Source: JBBQER01 sp052148155
GTDB lineage: Bacteria; Actinomycetota; Acidimicrobiia; IMCC26256; PALSA-610
Length of the DNA: 59,959 nucleotides
Direction: 5' to 3'
Assembly (NCBI GenBank): GCA_052148155.1
Contig: JBKQIY010000023.1
Span: 1 to 59,959 of the forward strand
The translations under genes and the position numbers were made by a program. Below, one piece after another: positions 8,186-16,698 of the stretch. Below the pieces are notes generated by a model. It made no database searches. It was given only the letters and a program-made list of their open reading frames with translations, and was not told the DNA's origin. Numbering within the stretch: the stretch's first letter is position 1; every line of letters starts with the position of its first letter.

Positions 8186-9586
8186 GCGGCCGTGCCGCCC
8201 ACGGTGATCTCGCGCACCAACACGGTCGGCTGACCCGACGACACCGGCACGCTCTGGCCGTTCTTGCCGCACATGCCGGTCCAGGTCTCGAAATCGTTGC
8301 CGACTGCGTCGATCGCACGGAGCACGTCGGGACCGTTGCCGATGAGCTGCGCGGCTCGTACCGGCCGGGTGATCTCGCCGTGCTCGATGAGATATGCCTC
8401 GGTCACACCGAACACGAAGTCGCCGGTCGCCGGGTTCACCTGACCGCCGCCGAGCTGCACGCAATACAGCCCGTACTCGACGCTGCCCACGATGGTGTCC
8501 GGGTCGGTTTCCCCTTCGAGCACGAACGTGTTCGTCATGCGCGGCATCGGCAGGTGCTTGTAGGTTTCGCGCCGGCCGTTCCCACTGTGGGCGTGACCCT
8601 CCTTGCGGGCGCGCAGGTGATCCCACATGTATTCGGTGAGCACGCCGTGTTCGATCAGCACGTTGCGCTGCGTGGGATGACCCTCATCGTCGATCGCGAG
8701 CGTGCCCCATTCCCGTCCGTAGGTGCCGTCGTCGACGAGGGTCACCAACGGCGACGCGACGAGTTCGCCCATGCTCGCCGAAAACACCGACGCGTCCTTG
8801 TAGATGTGGTCGGCTTCGAGCCCGTGTCCGCACGCCTCGTGGAACAACACGCCACCAGCCCCCCGACGCAACACGACCGGGATCCGTCCGGTCGGCGCCG
8901 GCACCGCGTCGAGCAGACTCAACGCACGGGTCGCCGCGGTACGGCCGACCTGTTCGGGATGGATGGAGTCGAACAGCTCGAAGCCCATGGTGCGGCCGGG
9001 CGCTTCGTAGCCGGTCTGCATGCCGGTGTCGCCCGTCGCGACGCATTGCACCATCATGCGTGTGCGTACCTGATCGTCGTCGGCGAGCAACCCGTCGGAG
9101 TTGGCTACGACGATGCGGCGATGGCCATCGGCATACGACGCGGTGACCGACGTGATCGCGGCACCCTGTTCGCGGGCCGCGCCGTCGGCTCGGCGCAGCA
9201 GCTCCACCTTGCGGGCCTTGTCGACCGTCTCCGGCGCGATGACGTCGTCGCGGGCGACGGGCAGCGAGTCCTGTCGGTTCAGTGCAACCGTGCGAGCTCC
9301 TCGTCCGCCGCCCTGCGCCGCGGCCGCGGCCGCGTCGCTCGCCGCGAACAGGCCGGCGGGCGAAAGGTCCGCGGTGTGTGGCGAATCCGGTCGTGTCGCC
9401 CCGTACGACGCGCAGTCCGGCCCCGCGATCGCGGCCCGACACGAGCTCTTCGACGCGTCCGTCGTCGAAACGTGCGCTCGAAGAACGCCGATCCTCGACG
9501 AACACTTCGGCGAAGTCACCGCCGCCGCGCAGCGCACGCTCGAGCGTCGATTGCAGCACATCTTGGTCGATCAAAGGTTCGTTCAT
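8182..9586 (-). pseudogene. tldD: TldD metalloprotease gene interrupted by a frameshift
   Basis: Catalytic subunit of TldD/TldE; the zinc motif HEACGH is present in FHEACGHGLEAD. The N-terminal ~70 residues (from ATG 9586, MNEPLIDQDVLQSTLERAL to RVVRGDTTGFA) are in one frame and the rest, beginning HTADLSPAGLFAAS, is in another. The reading changes at the GTGTGTGG tract (9374-9381 on the plus strand), where one base too many is present; the span of 1405 bases is one more than a multiple of three. Deleting one base gives TGFA-HTADLS, the family pattern. Everything downstream is intact, so it is either a very recent mutation, slippage in a dinucleotide tract, or an assembly error. Confidence 0.88.
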
Positions 9587-9621
9587 GTTCTCGCAGTGTG
9601 CTCGGGGCCGGCCAGGGTGTC

Positions 9622-9627
9622 TATCGT
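9622..9627 (+). promoter_or_regulatory. -10 box TATCGT for the thioesterase gene
   Basis: Lies 6 bases before ATG 9634, the spacing of a leaderless transcript. No good -35 box was found. Confidence 0.5.
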
Positions 9628-9633
9628 AAGCGC

Positions 9634-10023
9634 ATGCCGCTCGCGCCCGGTCTGACGGCGTCGGTGACGCTCGTCGTCGACGATGCCGATACCGCGCTTG
9701 CGTTCCGCAGCGGCGACGTGCCCGTGCTGGCGACTCCGAGGGTGATCGCGCTCGCGGAGCAGGCCAGCGTCGAAGCGATCGGGACCGAACTGCCCGCGGG
9801 CGCCACCACCGTCGGCTATCAGGTCCAGCTCGCGCACCTGACGCCGACACCGGTCGGGGGCACGGTCGTCGCCGAAGCGACGCTCGAACAGGTCGAAGGT
9901 CGGCGACTCACGTTCCGGGTGTCGGTGAACGACGCACGTGGGCTGGTCGCGGCCGGCCGGATCACCCGGGTGGTCGTCGAACGGGCGCGGTTCTTGGATC
10001 GGGCCCAAAGCGAAGGTCGATGA
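9634..10023 (+). CDS. Hotdog-fold thioesterase (FlK-like)
   Basis: 129-aa single-domain protein resembling fluoroacetyl-CoA thioesterase-type hotdog proteins: starts MPLAPGLTAS, has VLATPRVIALAEQASVEAI with the Thr and Glu, and LAHLTPTPVGG with the His of the presumed Thr-Glu-His triad, then a typical C-terminal strand region. It probably hydrolyses an acyl-CoA; there is no reason to assume a fluorinated substrate. The stop overlaps the start of the enoyl-CoA hydratase gene as ATGA. Divergent from tldD. Confidence 0.8.
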   Translation: MPLAPGLTASVTLVVDDADTALAFRSGDVPVLATPRVIALAEQASVEAIGTELPAGATTVGYQVQLAHLTPTPVGGTVVAEATLEQVEGRRLTFRVSVNDARGLVAAGRITRVVVERARFLDRAQSEGR

Positions 10024-10706
10024 ACCGCGAACCGGCGTCGCTCCTGGTTGAGCGGGCCGACGAGTACGCCACGCTGACCTTGAACCGACCCGAGAAACGC
10101 AACGCGCTGTCGGTTCGGTTGCGCGATGAGATCAGCGACGCGCTCGATGAGTTGGCGGCCGAGGACGCGATGAAGGTCGTGGTGATCACCGGGACCGGCG
10201 GCGTGTTCAGCGCCGGGTTCGATCTCTCCGAGTTCGAACGTGCCGCCGGTGACGACATCTTCAGCCGCCAGCTGTGGGAGTCGAGCGACCGCTACCACGA
10301 GACTGTCTTGCATTTTCCGCTGCCGACATTGGCGGCAGTCAACGGTCCGGCGCTCGCGGGCGGCTTTGACCTGGCGGTGCTGTGCGACCTGAGAATCGCG
10401 TCGTCGACGGCCCGGTTCGCGCATCCCGAGCGGACCTTCGGTGACATCGTCTACGGACCGTTGCATGACCTCGTCGGCGGGGCGTTGGCCCGGGAGCTGA
10501 CGATCGGTGGTCGGGAACTCAGCGCCGATGAGGCCCACGCCGTCCATCTCGTCGGCGAGGTCGTCGCCCCGGACGCGCTGATAGACGCGGCGCGCGCGAG
10601 CGTGGCGCGGGTGGTCGCCGCCCCCAAAGACGTGCTGGTGCGAACGAAAGCCAAGGCGTTGCGTCGGGCCGGCTACGTCCGCGGGACGGCAAGCCTCGAC
10701 CTGTAG
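10020..10706 (+). CDS. Enoyl-CoA hydratase/isomerase family protein
   Basis: Crotonase fold, 228 aa. The CoA-binding/oxyanion region appears as VVITGTGGVFSAGFDLSEFE and AAVNGPALAGGFDLAVLCDLRIASS, with AHPERTFGDI following. Slightly shorter than the usual ~255 aa; the C-terminal helix is reduced. The start overlaps the thioesterase stop, so the two are coupled and probably act on the same acyl-CoA pathway. Precise reaction not assignable. Confidence 0.85.
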   Translation: MNREPASLLVERADEYATLTLNRPEKRNALSVRLRDEISDALDELAAEDAMKVVVITGTGGVFSAGFDLSEFERAAGDDIFSRQLWESSDRYHETVLHFPLPTLAAVNGPALAGGFDLAVLCDLRIASSTARFAHPERTFGDIVYGPLHDLVGGALARELTIGGRELSADEAHAVHLVGEVVAPDALIDAARASVARVVAAPKDVLVRTKAKALRRAGYVRGTASLDL

Positions 10707-10846
10707 TTCGGCCGACCGTGCCGCGGCCCGTTCGGCCGTCGCGTCCCGTCGAGGCCTCCGACCGCGCTGTCGGGTTGCGCGAGGGTGGGCGGGCTCGGCG
10801 CTGGTGTCTGTTGCGTCCGGCGGGCCGAATCGTTGCGGACGACGGG

Positions 10847-12460
10847 TTAGGCGAGGTTGCTGGACCTCGGGTAGGCGTCGGCCGGGTCGGTGAGCACGTT
10901 GACCAGCGAGACGCCGTTCGATGCGAATGCCCGGTCGAGGGCGGGGCCGATCTCGTGCGGCTCGGTGACCAGCTCGCCGTGGCCGCCGAACGCCTCGACG
11001 ACCTTGTCGTAGCGGATGCCGGGACTGAGTTCGGCGACGACGTCGTAACCGAACAGGGCTTGCATCGGGTGCTTCTCCAGACCCCAGATCCCGTTGTTGG
11101 CGACGACCGCGACGACGTTGACGCCGTGTCGGACTAGCGCCTCGAAGTCGCCGAGCGCGAAGCCGACCGCGCCGTCGCCGAGCAGCAGCACGACTTGACG
11201 ATCGGGATGGGCGATGCCCGCCGCGAGCGCGTAGCCCGGGCCCATTCCCAAACAGCCGTACGGGCCGGGGTCGAGGAACGTCCCGGGCTGATAGCTGTCG
11301 ACGAATTTGCCCGCGTAGGAGACGAAGTCGCCGCCGTCACCGATGACGATCGCGTCGCGCGCCAGCCGTTTTCGCAGCTCGCCGTAGATGCGCCCGGGTT
11401 TGATTGGGCTGTGGTCGGCTTCCAGTATCGGCGCCTCCGCCGCACGCTTGGCCCGTTCGTCGTCGCGCAACAACGTGACCCAGTCTTCGCGCGCGGAGGT
11501 GGGTGCAGCCATATCTGCGAGCGCCGCGAACGTCGCCGCCAGATCTCCCGCGGTCGACGCCGCGAGCTCGGCGTGGGTTGCGATCTGCGTCTGCGCATCG
11601 CACAGGTGCACGACCCGTGCGTCGCCGAAACGCCCGAAGCCGAGCCGGAAGTCGAGTGGTGTGCCCGCCACGAGGACGAGGTCGGCCTGTTTCAACGCGA
11701 GCGAACGGGCACGCGAGAAGGCGAGTTCGTGATCGGCCGGCAGCGTGCCCCGACCCATGCCGTTGACGAACGTCGCAATCCGCGCCTGCTCGACGAACGT
11801 GCGCATCGGCCCTTCGGCGGTCGCCCAGTACACGTCGCCGCCCGCGACGAGTACCGGACGGTTCGCTGCGCCGATGAGCTGCGCGACTCGGGCGATCGCG
11901 TCGCGTGGCGGTGCCGTGTCGGGCGACGTCTCGTCGACTTCGGGCACTTCGACATTCCCGGGCCCGAACGCGTCGAGCGGAATGTCGACGAACGCCGGCC
12001 CGCGATGCGGTGTGGTCGCGGCCCGACACGCGGCGTCGACTTCGGCCACGATCGAGTCGGGCGACGTCGCGGTGACCGCACGCTTGGTGATCGAAGCGAC
12101 GATCGGGATGTGGTCGAGCTCTTGTAACGAGCCTGCGCCCCAGCGTCTCTGCGGCGCTCTTCCGGCGAGCACGACGATCGGCGAACCGTTCATCGACGCG
12201 GCGGTCATCGCGCTGACGCCGTTCGTGACGCCCGGCCCGGCCGTGATCGCGGCGCAGCCGAGGCGGCGCGTGACCTTGGCCCAACCTTCGGCGGCGAACA
12301 CCGCGGTCTGTTCGTGTCGAGTGTCGATGAGTCGCACGTCGCCGCTTTGCACGGCGCCGTCGTAGAGCACGAAGAGATGTCCGCCGGACAGCGTGAACAT
12401 CGTGTCGATGCCGTACTGGTGAAGTACGGCGACTGCGAGGCGACCCCCGTGAGCTTGCAC
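10847..12460 (-). CDS. Thiamine-diphosphate enzyme, acetolactate synthase-like (IlvG type)
   Basis: 537 aa with all three ThDP-enzyme domains. The PYR domain has the catalytic Glu in DTRHEQTAVFAAEGWAK, the central domain follows, and the PP domain has the GDG...NN motif from LLGDGAVGFALGDFEAL to VVANN. The C-terminus YPRSSNLA is like the mycobacterial IlvG branch. Members of this branch are annotated acetolactate synthase or 2-hydroxyacyl-CoA lyase; no regulatory subunit gene is adjacent, so a biosynthetic acetolactate role is uncertain. GTG start 6 bases after the alpha/beta hydrolase stop, same strand. Confidence 0.8.
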   Translation of the reverse strand: MQAHGGRLAVAVLHQYGIDTMFTLSGGHLFVLYDGAVQSGDVRLIDTRHEQTAVFAAEGWAKVTRRLGCAAITAGPGVTNGVSAMTAASMNGSPIVVLAGRAPQRRWGAGSLQELDHIPIVASITKRAVTATSPDSIVAEVDAACRAATTPHRGPAFVDIPLDAFGPGNVEVPEVDETSPDTAPPRDAIARVAQLIGAANRPVLVAGGDVYWATAEGPMRTFVEQARIATFVNGMGRGTLPADHELAFSRARSLALKQADLVLVAGTPLDFRLGFGRFGDARVVHLCDAQTQIATHAELAASTAGDLAATFAALADMAAPTSAREDWVTLLRDDERAKRAAEAPILEADHSPIKPGRIYGELRKRLARDAIVIGDGGDFVSYAGKFVDSYQPGTFLDPGPYGCLGMGPGYALAAGIAHPDRQVVLLLGDGAVGFALGDFEALVRHGVNVVAVVANNGIWGLEKHPMQALFGYDVVAELSPGIRYDKVVEAFGGHGELVTEPHEIGPALDRAFASNGVSLVNVLTDPADAYPRSSNLA

Positions 12461-12466
12461 CGCGAG

Positions 12467-13294
12467 CTACAACGCGGTCGCGGGCAGTGCGCTGAGGAAT
12501 CCGGTGAGCGCAGCGATCCACGCGTCGGGGTTCTCGAACTGGGGTGAGTGGCCGGCGTCGGGAATGACGACGAGTTGCGTGCCCGCGATCGCGTCGGCCA
12601 TCGCGTGCGCGGCGATCACGAACGGCGCGTCCTGCGCGCCGACCAACACCAGGAGCGGGACGCGCAGCGACGCGACCATCGCGGGAAGATCGTCAGCCTG
12701 GTATGCGAGTTCGTGCAGCAGGCTCGCCCACATGATCTCCGACATGTCGGCCCATTTGCGGGCTTCGAATTGGCTGTAGCCGGGCCGCTTGGCCAACACG
12801 CGCTCGTGGGCTGGCGATTCCAGAACGCTCGCCATGTCGAGCAGCTCCTTCAAAGCCCGCTTGCCGTCGTTGAGCGCGACGCCGACCGCGAGGTCGACCA
12901 GCGCGGGATCGAAGCCCGGTACTGGGCCGGCAGAGGTGTCCATCATCACGAGCGCGTCGACGCGTGATTGTTCGTGCAGCGCGATCTTGCGGGCGACCAT
13001 CCCGCCCATGGAATGGCCGAGGAGCCGGAAGTGTTCGAGTCCGGTGGCGTCGGCCACTGCGATCGTGTCGTCGACGAGCCGCGCGAACGAGTACGCGGCG
13101 CGGTCTGTCGGCTTGTCGCTCGCTCCGTGACCGCGATGATCGAAGATCACGACCGTGTGATCGCGGGCGAGGGTCGGAACGTGATCGGCGAAGTCCTCCT
13201 TCGCGCCGCCGAGCCCGTGCACCAGCAACAGCCCAGGTCCGTCACCGACAACTTCGACCGCGAGCCCCACCCCGTCGTTCATCGTGATCCGCAT
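12467..13294 (-). CDS. Alpha/beta-fold hydrolase
   Basis: 275 aa with the oxyanion loop LVHGLGG, the nucleophile elbow LLGHSMGGMVAR, and the C-terminal catalytic His in IPDAGHSPQFENP; an acid residue lies in LVLVGAQDAPF. The start is ATG 13294; the open frame extends upstream through the divergent gene and was not used. Probably in one transcript with the downstream ThDP enzyme (6-base gap). Substrate unknown. Confidence 0.88.
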   Translation of the reverse strand: MRITMNDGVGLAVEVVGDGPGLLLVHGLGGAKEDFADHVPTLARDHTVVIFDHRGHGASDKPTDRAAYSFARLVDDTIAVADATGLEHFRLLGHSMGGMVARKIALHEQSRVDALVMMDTSAGPVPGFDPALVDLAVGVALNDGKRALKELLDMASVLESPAHERVLAKRPGYSQFEARKWADMSEIMWASLLHELAYQADDLPAMVASLRVPLLVLVGAQDAPFVIAAHAMADAIAGTQLVVIPDAGHSPQFENPDAWIAALTGFLSALPATAL

Positions 13295-13362
13295 GGGTAC
13301 ATCGTCACGCGAAATGGGCACACCGCGCCAGACGGCTGCCAGAACTGGCGCGCCGCCGCACG

Positions 13363-13368
13363 TAGGCT
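13363..13368 (+). promoter_or_regulatory. -10 box TAGGCT for the flippase-like gene
   Basis: Seven bases separate TAGGCT from ATG 13376, consistent with a leaderless mRNA. Confidence 0.5.
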
Positions 13369-13375
13369 GGCGGAG

Positions 13376-14389
13376 ATGTCCGCAGAACCCGCCGTCGCGC
13401 GGCGGTCGGGAACGGGGTGGAAGCTCACGCTGCGCGTCGTGGTCAGCGCCGTGTTCCTCGCGGTGCTGGTCGACCGAGTGCCCGGCCTGGCCGACAGCGT
13501 CCCGTCGCGCCACCCGCTCCATACCGCGCTGCTCCTCATCGCGGCCGTGCTCACCGTGTTCGTCGGCATCGTGTTGTCGGCGTGGCGGTGGCAGCAGGTG
13601 CTCGTGATCTTCGACGCTCCGGTGCCGCTGAAGACCCTGACCGGGCACTACCTCGCCGGACAGTTCGTCGGCAACGTTTTGCCGTCGACGATCGGCGGCG
13701 ACGTCTTGCGGGTGACGCGTTGCGCCAAGACAGTCGGGTCGACCACGACCGCGTTCGCGTCGGTGGTCCTCGAACGGCTCAGCGGGATGATCGCCCTTCC
13801 GCTCCTCGTCGTGATCGGGTTCGCGCTGCGTCCGTCGTTGCTCCACGCCACGCACGCGTGGGTCGCGCTGGTCGTCGCCGCGATCACCCTCGGCACGCTC
13901 GGGCTGATCCTGTTCGCAGCCGGACATCCGGGACTCGGCGGACGCTTCGCACGCAACGAGAACTGGACTCGGTTCATCGGTGCCGTCTTCAACGGTGTCG
14001 ACCGGGCGCGCCGCGAGCCTCGGCAGATGCTGCGTGTACTCGGGACCGCGTTCGTGTATCAATCGTCGATCGTGCTCTCGTACTTGTTCATCTTCCACGC
14101 GCTCGGCCACGCGATTTCGATCGCCTCCGCGATCGCGTTCATCCCCGCGGTGTCGATGCTTCAGGTCCTGCCGATCTCGTTCAACGGTCTGGGGGTTCGC
14201 GAGAGCGCGCTGGTGTTGTTCCGACACGGATTCGGTGTCGACGCGGCCGTCGCGGGCGCCGCCGGCCTGCTGTGGTATGGCGCGTTGGTGATCGTGAGCA
14301 TGCTGGGCGCGCCGATCGTCGTCGTCGGTCAACGCGGGCCGCACACCGCGACCGCCAACGCGCGCGAATCGTCAGTCGAGCCCGCATGA
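13376..14389 (+). CDS. Flippase-like membrane protein (UPF0104/LPG synthase TM family)
   Basis: 337 aa with about eight hydrophobic segments and the family motifs AGQFVGNVLPSTIGGDVLRV near residue 90 and SFNGLGVRESALV near residue 275. The family includes the integral-membrane half of MprF and proteins proposed to flip lipids or polyprenyl-linked sugars. No cytosolic aminoacyltransferase domain is attached. The stop overlaps the start of the PAP2 gene (ATGA), suggesting a joint role in lipid or polyprenyl-phosphate handling. Confidence 0.8.
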   Translation: MSAEPAVARRSGTGWKLTLRVVVSAVFLAVLVDRVPGLADSVPSRHPLHTALLLIAAVLTVFVGIVLSAWRWQQVLVIFDAPVPLKTLTGHYLAGQFVGNVLPSTIGGDVLRVTRCAKTVGSTTTAFASVVLERLSGMIALPLLVVIGFALRPSLLHATHAWVALVVAAITLGTLGLILFAAGHPGLGGRFARNENWTRFIGAVFNGVDRARREPRQMLRVLGTAFVYQSSIVLSYLFIFHALGHAISIASAIAFIPAVSMLQVLPISFNGLGVRESALVLFRHGFGVDAAVAGAAGLLWYGALVIVSMLGAPIVVVGQRGPHTATANARESSVEPA

Positions 14390-15183
14390 CCGCAACCGAG
14401 ACCAACCGTGGGCCACGGGGCGGCCGCCGACTGCGCGACGGTCGCGTCCTGTATTGGTGGGTCGAACTCCTCGCGATCGCCGGCTTCTACGGCGTGTACT
14501 CCGCGACCCGCGACGCCAGCGGCTCCCATCCGATGCGAGCGATCGACGACGCGAAACGCATCATCTCGATCGAGCGTCACTTGCGAATCTTTCACGAAGC
14601 GACGATCCAACGCTGGGCGTTGCACTTCACGCCGCTGATCATCGCGGCGAACTATTTTTACGGATCGCTGCACTTCATCGTCACGATCGGTGTCGCGGTG
14701 TGGCTGTACCGAAAGTACAGCGACGACTATCCCCGCTACCGCAACACGCTGGCGATCACCACCGCGCTCGCGCTCGTCGGGTTCACGGTGTTCCCGCTCA
14801 TGCCTCCTCGCCTCTTGGGGCACTACGGGCTTCCGAGCGGCTTCGTCGACACACTGCAGCGATATCCGACGCCATGGTCGTTCGAATCGGGTCCTGTCGC
14901 GCGCGTCTCGAATCAGTTCGCCGCGATGCCGAGCGTCCATATCGCCTGGTCCACCTGGTGCGCGCTGGCGCTGGTGCCCCGTTTGAAGCGACGAAGCCAA
15001 CGTATCCTGGCCGCCGCGTACCCGTTCTTCACGTTGACTGTCATCATCATCACCGCGAACCATTATTTTCTCGACGCGGTCGGTGGTCTCGTGATCCTCT
15101 CGATCGGATTCGCGCTCGGGAACCGTTTCACTCGTGCCGGACGCGGCGCACAGCCACCGATCGCGGCGAGCGCCGATCCTTAA
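14386..15183 (+). CDS. PAP2-family membrane phosphatase/transferase (inositol phosphorylceramide synthase-like)
   Basis: 265 aa, multi-pass. Phosphatase motifs are AAMPSVHIAWS (PSxH) and TANHYFLDAVGG (His and Asp of the third motif), in the arrangement of PAP2_3/AUR1-like proteins, which transfer or remove phosphate from lipid head groups. The LPG-flippase-like partner is directly upstream with an ATGA overlap. Its stop overlaps that of the convergent LysR gene by 4 bases. Confidence 0.82.
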   Translation: MTATETNRGPRGGRRLRDGRVLYWWVELLAIAGFYGVYSATRDASGSHPMRAIDDAKRIISIERHLRIFHEATIQRWALHFTPLIIAANYFYGSLHFIVTIGVAVWLYRKYSDDYPRYRNTLAITTALALVGFTVFPLMPPRLLGHYGLPSGFVDTLQRYPTPWSFESGPVARVSNQFAAMPSVHIAWSTWCALALVPRLKRRSQRILAAAYPFFTLTVIIITANHYFLDAVGGLVILSIGFALGNRFTRAGRGAQPPIAASADP

Positions 15184-16073
15184 CCGGTTGGCTGCGACGC
15201 GCGTACAAGCATCCGTACGACGTCGTGCACGGCCTGATCGGCCAGCGAGAGCTGTACGCCCCGCGCGGTGATGAGCGCGAGGCGCCGAGGCGGCATGCGC
15301 GCGATCCGAACCGTCCGAACGTCGGGATGATCGTCGGGCACCGCGGTTTCGGGAAGGATCGAGACGCCGGCACCGGACGCGACGAGGTCGGCGATGAGCC
15401 GGATTCCTTCGACCTCGATCGGGACCCGTAACTCCACATGTTCGGCCCGTGCTGCGTCGTCGACCTCGTCGCGCAGCGGGTTGCCTTGGGGAGGAAGGAT
15501 CAGCGGATGTTCAGCGATGCTCGCCAGCGTCACCGGTTCGCGTTCGCCGAGCGCGACCGTCGCGGGGACGAGGCCGACGAGGTCTTCGTCGCGGAGATGT
15601 TCGACAACCAGGCGAGGATCGGACACCGGCTCGGTCACGACCGCGCTCGCGAGCTGGCGTTCGGCGACGTCGACCGCGAGCCGTTCCGACGCTCCTTCGG
15701 TCAGACGTAACGAGAGTGCGGGCGCGACGCGGCGCATCTCGACCACCAGTGCCGGAACCAGCGACCGGCTGACGGTCCCGACGACGCCGAGCGTCGCGTG
15801 GCCGGTCTCGAGGCCCTGCAACATCGAGACGTCCTTGCGCAGCGCCTCGAGCTCGCTGCGGACCGCGCGGGCCCGGTCGAGCACCCGGACACCAAACTCG
15901 GTCGGGACCGTGCCCTGGCGACTCCGAACGAGCAGCTGGACGCCGAGTTCCGCTTCGAGCTGGTGGACGTGCCCGGAGACGTTCGATTGCACCGTGTGGA
16001 GCCGGTCGGCGGCGGCGGTGAACGAACCCTCCTCGGCTACCGCCAGGAGCGCTTCGAGTTGACGAAGGTCCAC
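15180..16073 (-). CDS. LysR-family transcriptional regulator
   Basis: 297 aa. The N-terminal winged HTH reads VDLRQLEALLAVAEEGSF then TAAADRLHTVQSNVSGHVHQLE; the rest is a periplasmic-binding-like effector domain. The GTG start at 16073 is preceded by an AAAGGA ribosome-binding site 6 bases upstream. A perfect 10-base-arm palindrome lies 49 bases upstream, as expected for autoregulation. Divergent from whiB; the effector is unknown. Confidence 0.9.
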   Translation of the reverse strand: MDLRQLEALLAVAEEGSFTAAADRLHTVQSNVSGHVHQLEAELGVQLLVRSRQGTVPTEFGVRVLDRARAVRSELEALRKDVSMLQGLETGHATLGVVGTVSRSLVPALVVEMRRVAPALSLRLTEGASERLAVDVAERQLASAVVTEPVSDPRLVVEHLRDEDLVGLVPATVALGEREPVTLASIAEHPLILPPQGNPLRDEVDDAARAEHVELRVPIEVEGIRLIADLVASGAGVSILPETAVPDDHPDVRTVRIARMPPRRLALITARGVQLSLADQAVHDVVRMLVRASQPTG

Positions 16074-16121
16074 GCCGATCCTTTCTGACCCGCCCGCGAC
16101 CAGGACCGTGCCGGCAGACCC

Positions 16122-16150
16122 ACGATCTATCTCCTCTGACGATAGATCGT
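16122..16150. promoter_or_regulatory. Palindrome ACGATCTATC-N9-GATAGATCGT, probable LysR operator
   Basis: Ten-base perfect arms with a 9-base spacer contain the T-N11-A core typical of LysR sites. It lies between the LysR gene and whiB, so it may act on either. A TAGCAT (16174-16179) box toward whiB lies close by. Confidence 0.7.
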
Positions 16151-16315
16151 ATCGCAACAAGACCTTTGACAGATAGCATTGTGATCAGGTTCACTTGACG
16201 GGTACGGCGACGAGCTCGCGGGGTCGGTCTCCCCCCGGACCGGCTCCCGAGCTCAGTCTCCGGTCGGTGTCGCAGCCAACCCCGGGACAGCCCAGCCGCG
16301 CGAGAGGGGAACGTC

Positions 16316-16663
16316 ATGGCAGCCGAGTCGATCGCGAACCTCGTCTTCACCGGGCCACTCCAGTGGGCGGAGCAGGCCTCCTGTCGAGGCGAGTCTCGCC
16401 TGTTCTTCGCGCCTGCGGGCGAGCGCCCCGAGGCCCGAGCCTCGCGTGAGGTCCAGGCCCGCAACGTGTGCCGTGCCTGCCCGGCGTTGATCGAATGTCG
16501 AGGTTGGGCGCGCGAGCACCGCGAGTACGGCTTTTGGGGCGGCGAGTCCGAAGAAGAGCGCGCCGCGGCAGGTTTCCGGGTCGATATGCCCGTCGGTCGG
16601 GTCGCGCGATACCCCCGCGGCGACGGCCAGCCGGTCGCACCGCGCCACGCTCGCAGCGCCTGA
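16316..16663 (+). CDS. WhiB-family iron-sulfur regulator
   Basis: 115 aa. The four cluster ligands are C23 (ASCRGE), C52, C55 and C61 (VCRACPALIEC), followed by the G-F-W-G-G turn and a basic C-terminus that should contact DNA. WhiB proteins bind [4Fe-4S] and sigma-A region 4 and occur only in actinobacteria and their phages. Preceded by a long leader (~130 bases if the TAGCAT box is used). Which WhiB subclass it belongs to cannot be told by eye. Confidence 0.93.
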   Translation: MAAESIANLVFTGPLQWAEQASCRGESRLFFAPAGERPEARASREVQARNVCRACPALIECRGWAREHREYGFWGGESEEERAAAGFRVDMPVGRVARYPRGDGQPVAPRHARSA

Positions 16664-16685
16664 GCGAGGCTCGACCGCTCGTCGG

Positions 16686-16691
16686 TAGCCT
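16686..16691 (+). promoter_or_regulatory. -10 box TAGCCT for the phosphotransferase gene
   Basis: Ends 7 bases before ATG 16699; leaderless spacing. Confidence 0.5.
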
Positions 16692-16698
16692 CGAACGG

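Noticed and set aside
7942..9633. Long plus-strand reading frame in front of the thioesterase
   Set aside because: It runs antisense to tldE and tldD with unnatural Arg/His-rich composition; the real gene begins at 9634 behind a -10 box.
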